Source: Dromaius novaehollandiae
Lineage: Eukaryota; Chordata; Aves; Casuariiformes; Dromaiidae
Length of the DNA: 64,000 nucleotides
Reading direction: 5' to 3'
Assembly: GCF_036370855.1 (NCBI RefSeq)
Contig: NC_088117.1
Location: 7,874,001 to 7,938,000 of the forward strand
The number at the start of each line of letters is the position of its first letter. The first letter of the stretch is position 1. The notes under the pieces were generated by a model, which was given only the letters and a program-made list of their open reading frames with translations, did no database searches and had not been told where the DNA came from. Shown here in pieces: positions 62,327-64,000 of this stretch. A program made the translations under genes and the position numbers.

Positions 62327-64000
62327 GTAAGGGCTACAGGCCAGCTCTTGAGTGGAGCGATAAAGCAGAGGAATCGCCAGGATACTACTAGAACATAGTT
62401 GCAAAGCACAAGGCAGTGATGAGATGACTGATAAGGAGCAAAGAGGAAAGGTGGTTGATCAGAGGCTGATGTGGGGAGAGTTTTGGTAGACTAAATCTGT
62501 AAGCCCTTAGTTGTTGCTTGAAGGTGGGGGTTGGGGGGGAGTTAAGTTCTACTTTGTACAGTGCTCAGTACCTTAACTGTTACATTTGTGCATATGTCTA
62601 ACTCCTGGCCACATAACCACACAAATCTAGTCTTCTCATTGCACTAAACGGTAGGTGCTTGAAAGCCGCCTGCAGTCCAGTAAGTGGGCTGGTGACTGCT
62701 ATGTAAAAGGAATATAGGTGAGAAGTAGCAAGCAGCTTTCAGTTTGATAATGTTCTTCCTTTCCCTGCAGCCTATTTGCATTGCTGTATAGGCAGCTCCT
62801 AGACAGTTTTTTCATCGTGTACTTAAAGGAATGTACTGACTAATCTCCCGTGTGGGTGTCAGTTGAGCAATATCAGAAACCAGTTGCAAGAAACTCCATT
62901 TCTCCTTGGTTTCCTATTAGGATAGTGATAAACAGTATTGTGGAATTCCCTACTCATCTCTAACATGAGAAATGCTGTCTGGATTGGCTGTATTCTGAGC
63001 AGCTAGAGGTGCAGTATATTGCTTCCAGAATATAAGTATCCCTAAGACTTGTATAACTCATATTTTGGCTGGCGTTCTAGCAGTTCATTGATTCTGTTTT
63101 CCATACTGATTTGAAAAATCTTAACATTATTTCTGAAGGTTAAAGATAAGTGCATAAATAGTTCCTTAAAATATAGCAAAAGCCAAGTGTTAAAAGTTAG
63201 TATTTCCATTTGAAATGCAGAGCACCTGAAGCCTTCCAGTTATGACTTAGTGAATCCTTTGAGTTAATCACATTCTAGTAAATGCTGAAGGAGAGGTATT
63301 CTGTGGTTCAGGGAGCTCTGTGGTGTGGGTTTTTTATATATAAGCAGCAGAGTTCAAATGTGTAAGTTACGGTATGGTCAGAGCAGGCTTAATTACAGAG
63401 GCCGCCATGTAACTCTTCTACGTTTTGGGGGAGGATTTTGTTTTGTGGAGTATTTAAAAGGGAAGTGAAATGCACTTCTGGCGTTAAATTGAGCCTAACT
63501 GATATCTAGGAGAACAGAGTAGCAATGTCAGGGGAGCGGTGGTGGAGCGTAGATGGGAGGGTTTATGTATGTTGTGTGGGGCTCCTTAACATAGGGGATG
63601 CTTAGCTATTGTTCTGGTAATGATTGCGACCAAGTACACTTATTTTTAATGTAGTGAGCCTCCTTCCTGCATGTTTCCAAGTGTTTTGAGAATTAGTCTC
63701 AGTTTAACATATGCACACTACTCCTGAACAGGAGTTTAACTGCTTACCCTTACGTCGTTTGAAGAGGCTATCTTGAAAGCTTCCAAGCAGCTTTTTCCTT
63801 AAAAGTGTTGATGGTGCATGTACTTTGTATTGTAATGTGAAATCCAGTTGATGTAGCTGGGTTATACATGGCTCTTGCTGCTATCAAGCTGCATTTGAGA
63901 TTAAAAGCTATTCAGTCATGACCTCTCTGCCAAAATAATAGTGCTTCCTTCTCCTTGTGTGCTAAGCATTGTTAATGTTTGATATAGAATTACCTTGGCA
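62327..64000 (+). other. LRRC8A intron, right edge of window
   Basis: AT-richer sequence with no LRRC8 coding exon and no open frame of note. The large LRRC8A coding exon is presumed to lie outside. Nothing else was recognised. Confidence 0.5.

Noticed and set aside
1-64000. CRISPR arrays, tRNA or rRNA genes, retroviral or transposon genes
   Set aside because: No regularly spaced repeats, cloverleaf-like sequence with A and B boxes, or reverse-transcriptase, integrase, capsid or transposase motifs were noticed on either strand. A systematic scan was not possible by eye.

Overview
This is vertebrate nuclear DNA, most probably avian and chicken-like. Seven genes, all recognised from spliced exons, lie in the order ZDHHC12 (-), ZER1 (-), TBC1D13 (+), ENDOG (+), SPOUT1/C9orf114 (-), KYAT1/CCBL1 (-), then the 5' end of what must be LRRC8A (+). 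This is the order of human 9q34.11. Short introns, many CpG islands, very high GC from about 48 to 61 kb and almost no recognisable interspersed repeats fit an avian microchromosome (chicken chr17 by synteny). No mobile element, virus fossil, CRISPR array, tRNA or rRNA was recognised.

Layout. 0.3-3.5 kb: first four coding exons of ZDHHC12, read leftwards, with the 3' exons outside the window. 3.8-10.4 kb: gene-free spacer. 10.4-27.3 kb: ZER1, 15 coding exons that sum to a 766-residue reading frame, plus a noncoding first exon. 26.7-28.2 kb: CpG-island promoter shared head to head with TBC1D13, with CRE/ATF-type sites between the two genes. 27.8-36.6 kb: TBC1D13, 12 coding exons, 399 aa, followed by a long 3' UTR or spacer to 40.8 kb. 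40.96-43.1 kb: ENDOG, 3 coding exons, 298 aa. 44.0-49.1 kb: SPOUT1, 12 coding exons, 383 aa, convergent with ENDOG. 49.8-55.5 kb: KYAT1, 12 coding exons, 425 aa, plus a noncoding first exon. 55.6-60.4 kb: GC-rich spacer without a recognised gene. 60.4-64 kb: LRRC8A promoter, leader exons and intron; its coding exon is beyond the right edge.

Functions are mixed housekeeping and metabolic: protein S-acylation (ZDHHC12), N-degron recognition for a CUL2 ubiquitin ligase (ZER1), a Rab GTPase-activating protein (TBC1D13), a mitochondrial nuclease (ENDOG), an RNA methyltransferase-like and mitotic protein (SPOUT1), kynurenine/glutamine transamination (KYAT1) and the volume-regulated anion channel (LRRC8A). 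They share a neighbourhood, not a pathway. All six coding genes read cleanly, each exon closing in phase with the next, so none looks like a pseudogene. I see no previously undescribed system. The more interesting leftovers are a possible 42-codon upstream ORF in the LRRC8A leader, an unassigned ORF divergent from SPOUT1, a weak splice donor next to a 42-nt exon in ZER1, and several compact promoter arrangements. Splice sites and lengths were worked out by hand from the sequence; gene names rest on remembered human protein sequences and synteny.
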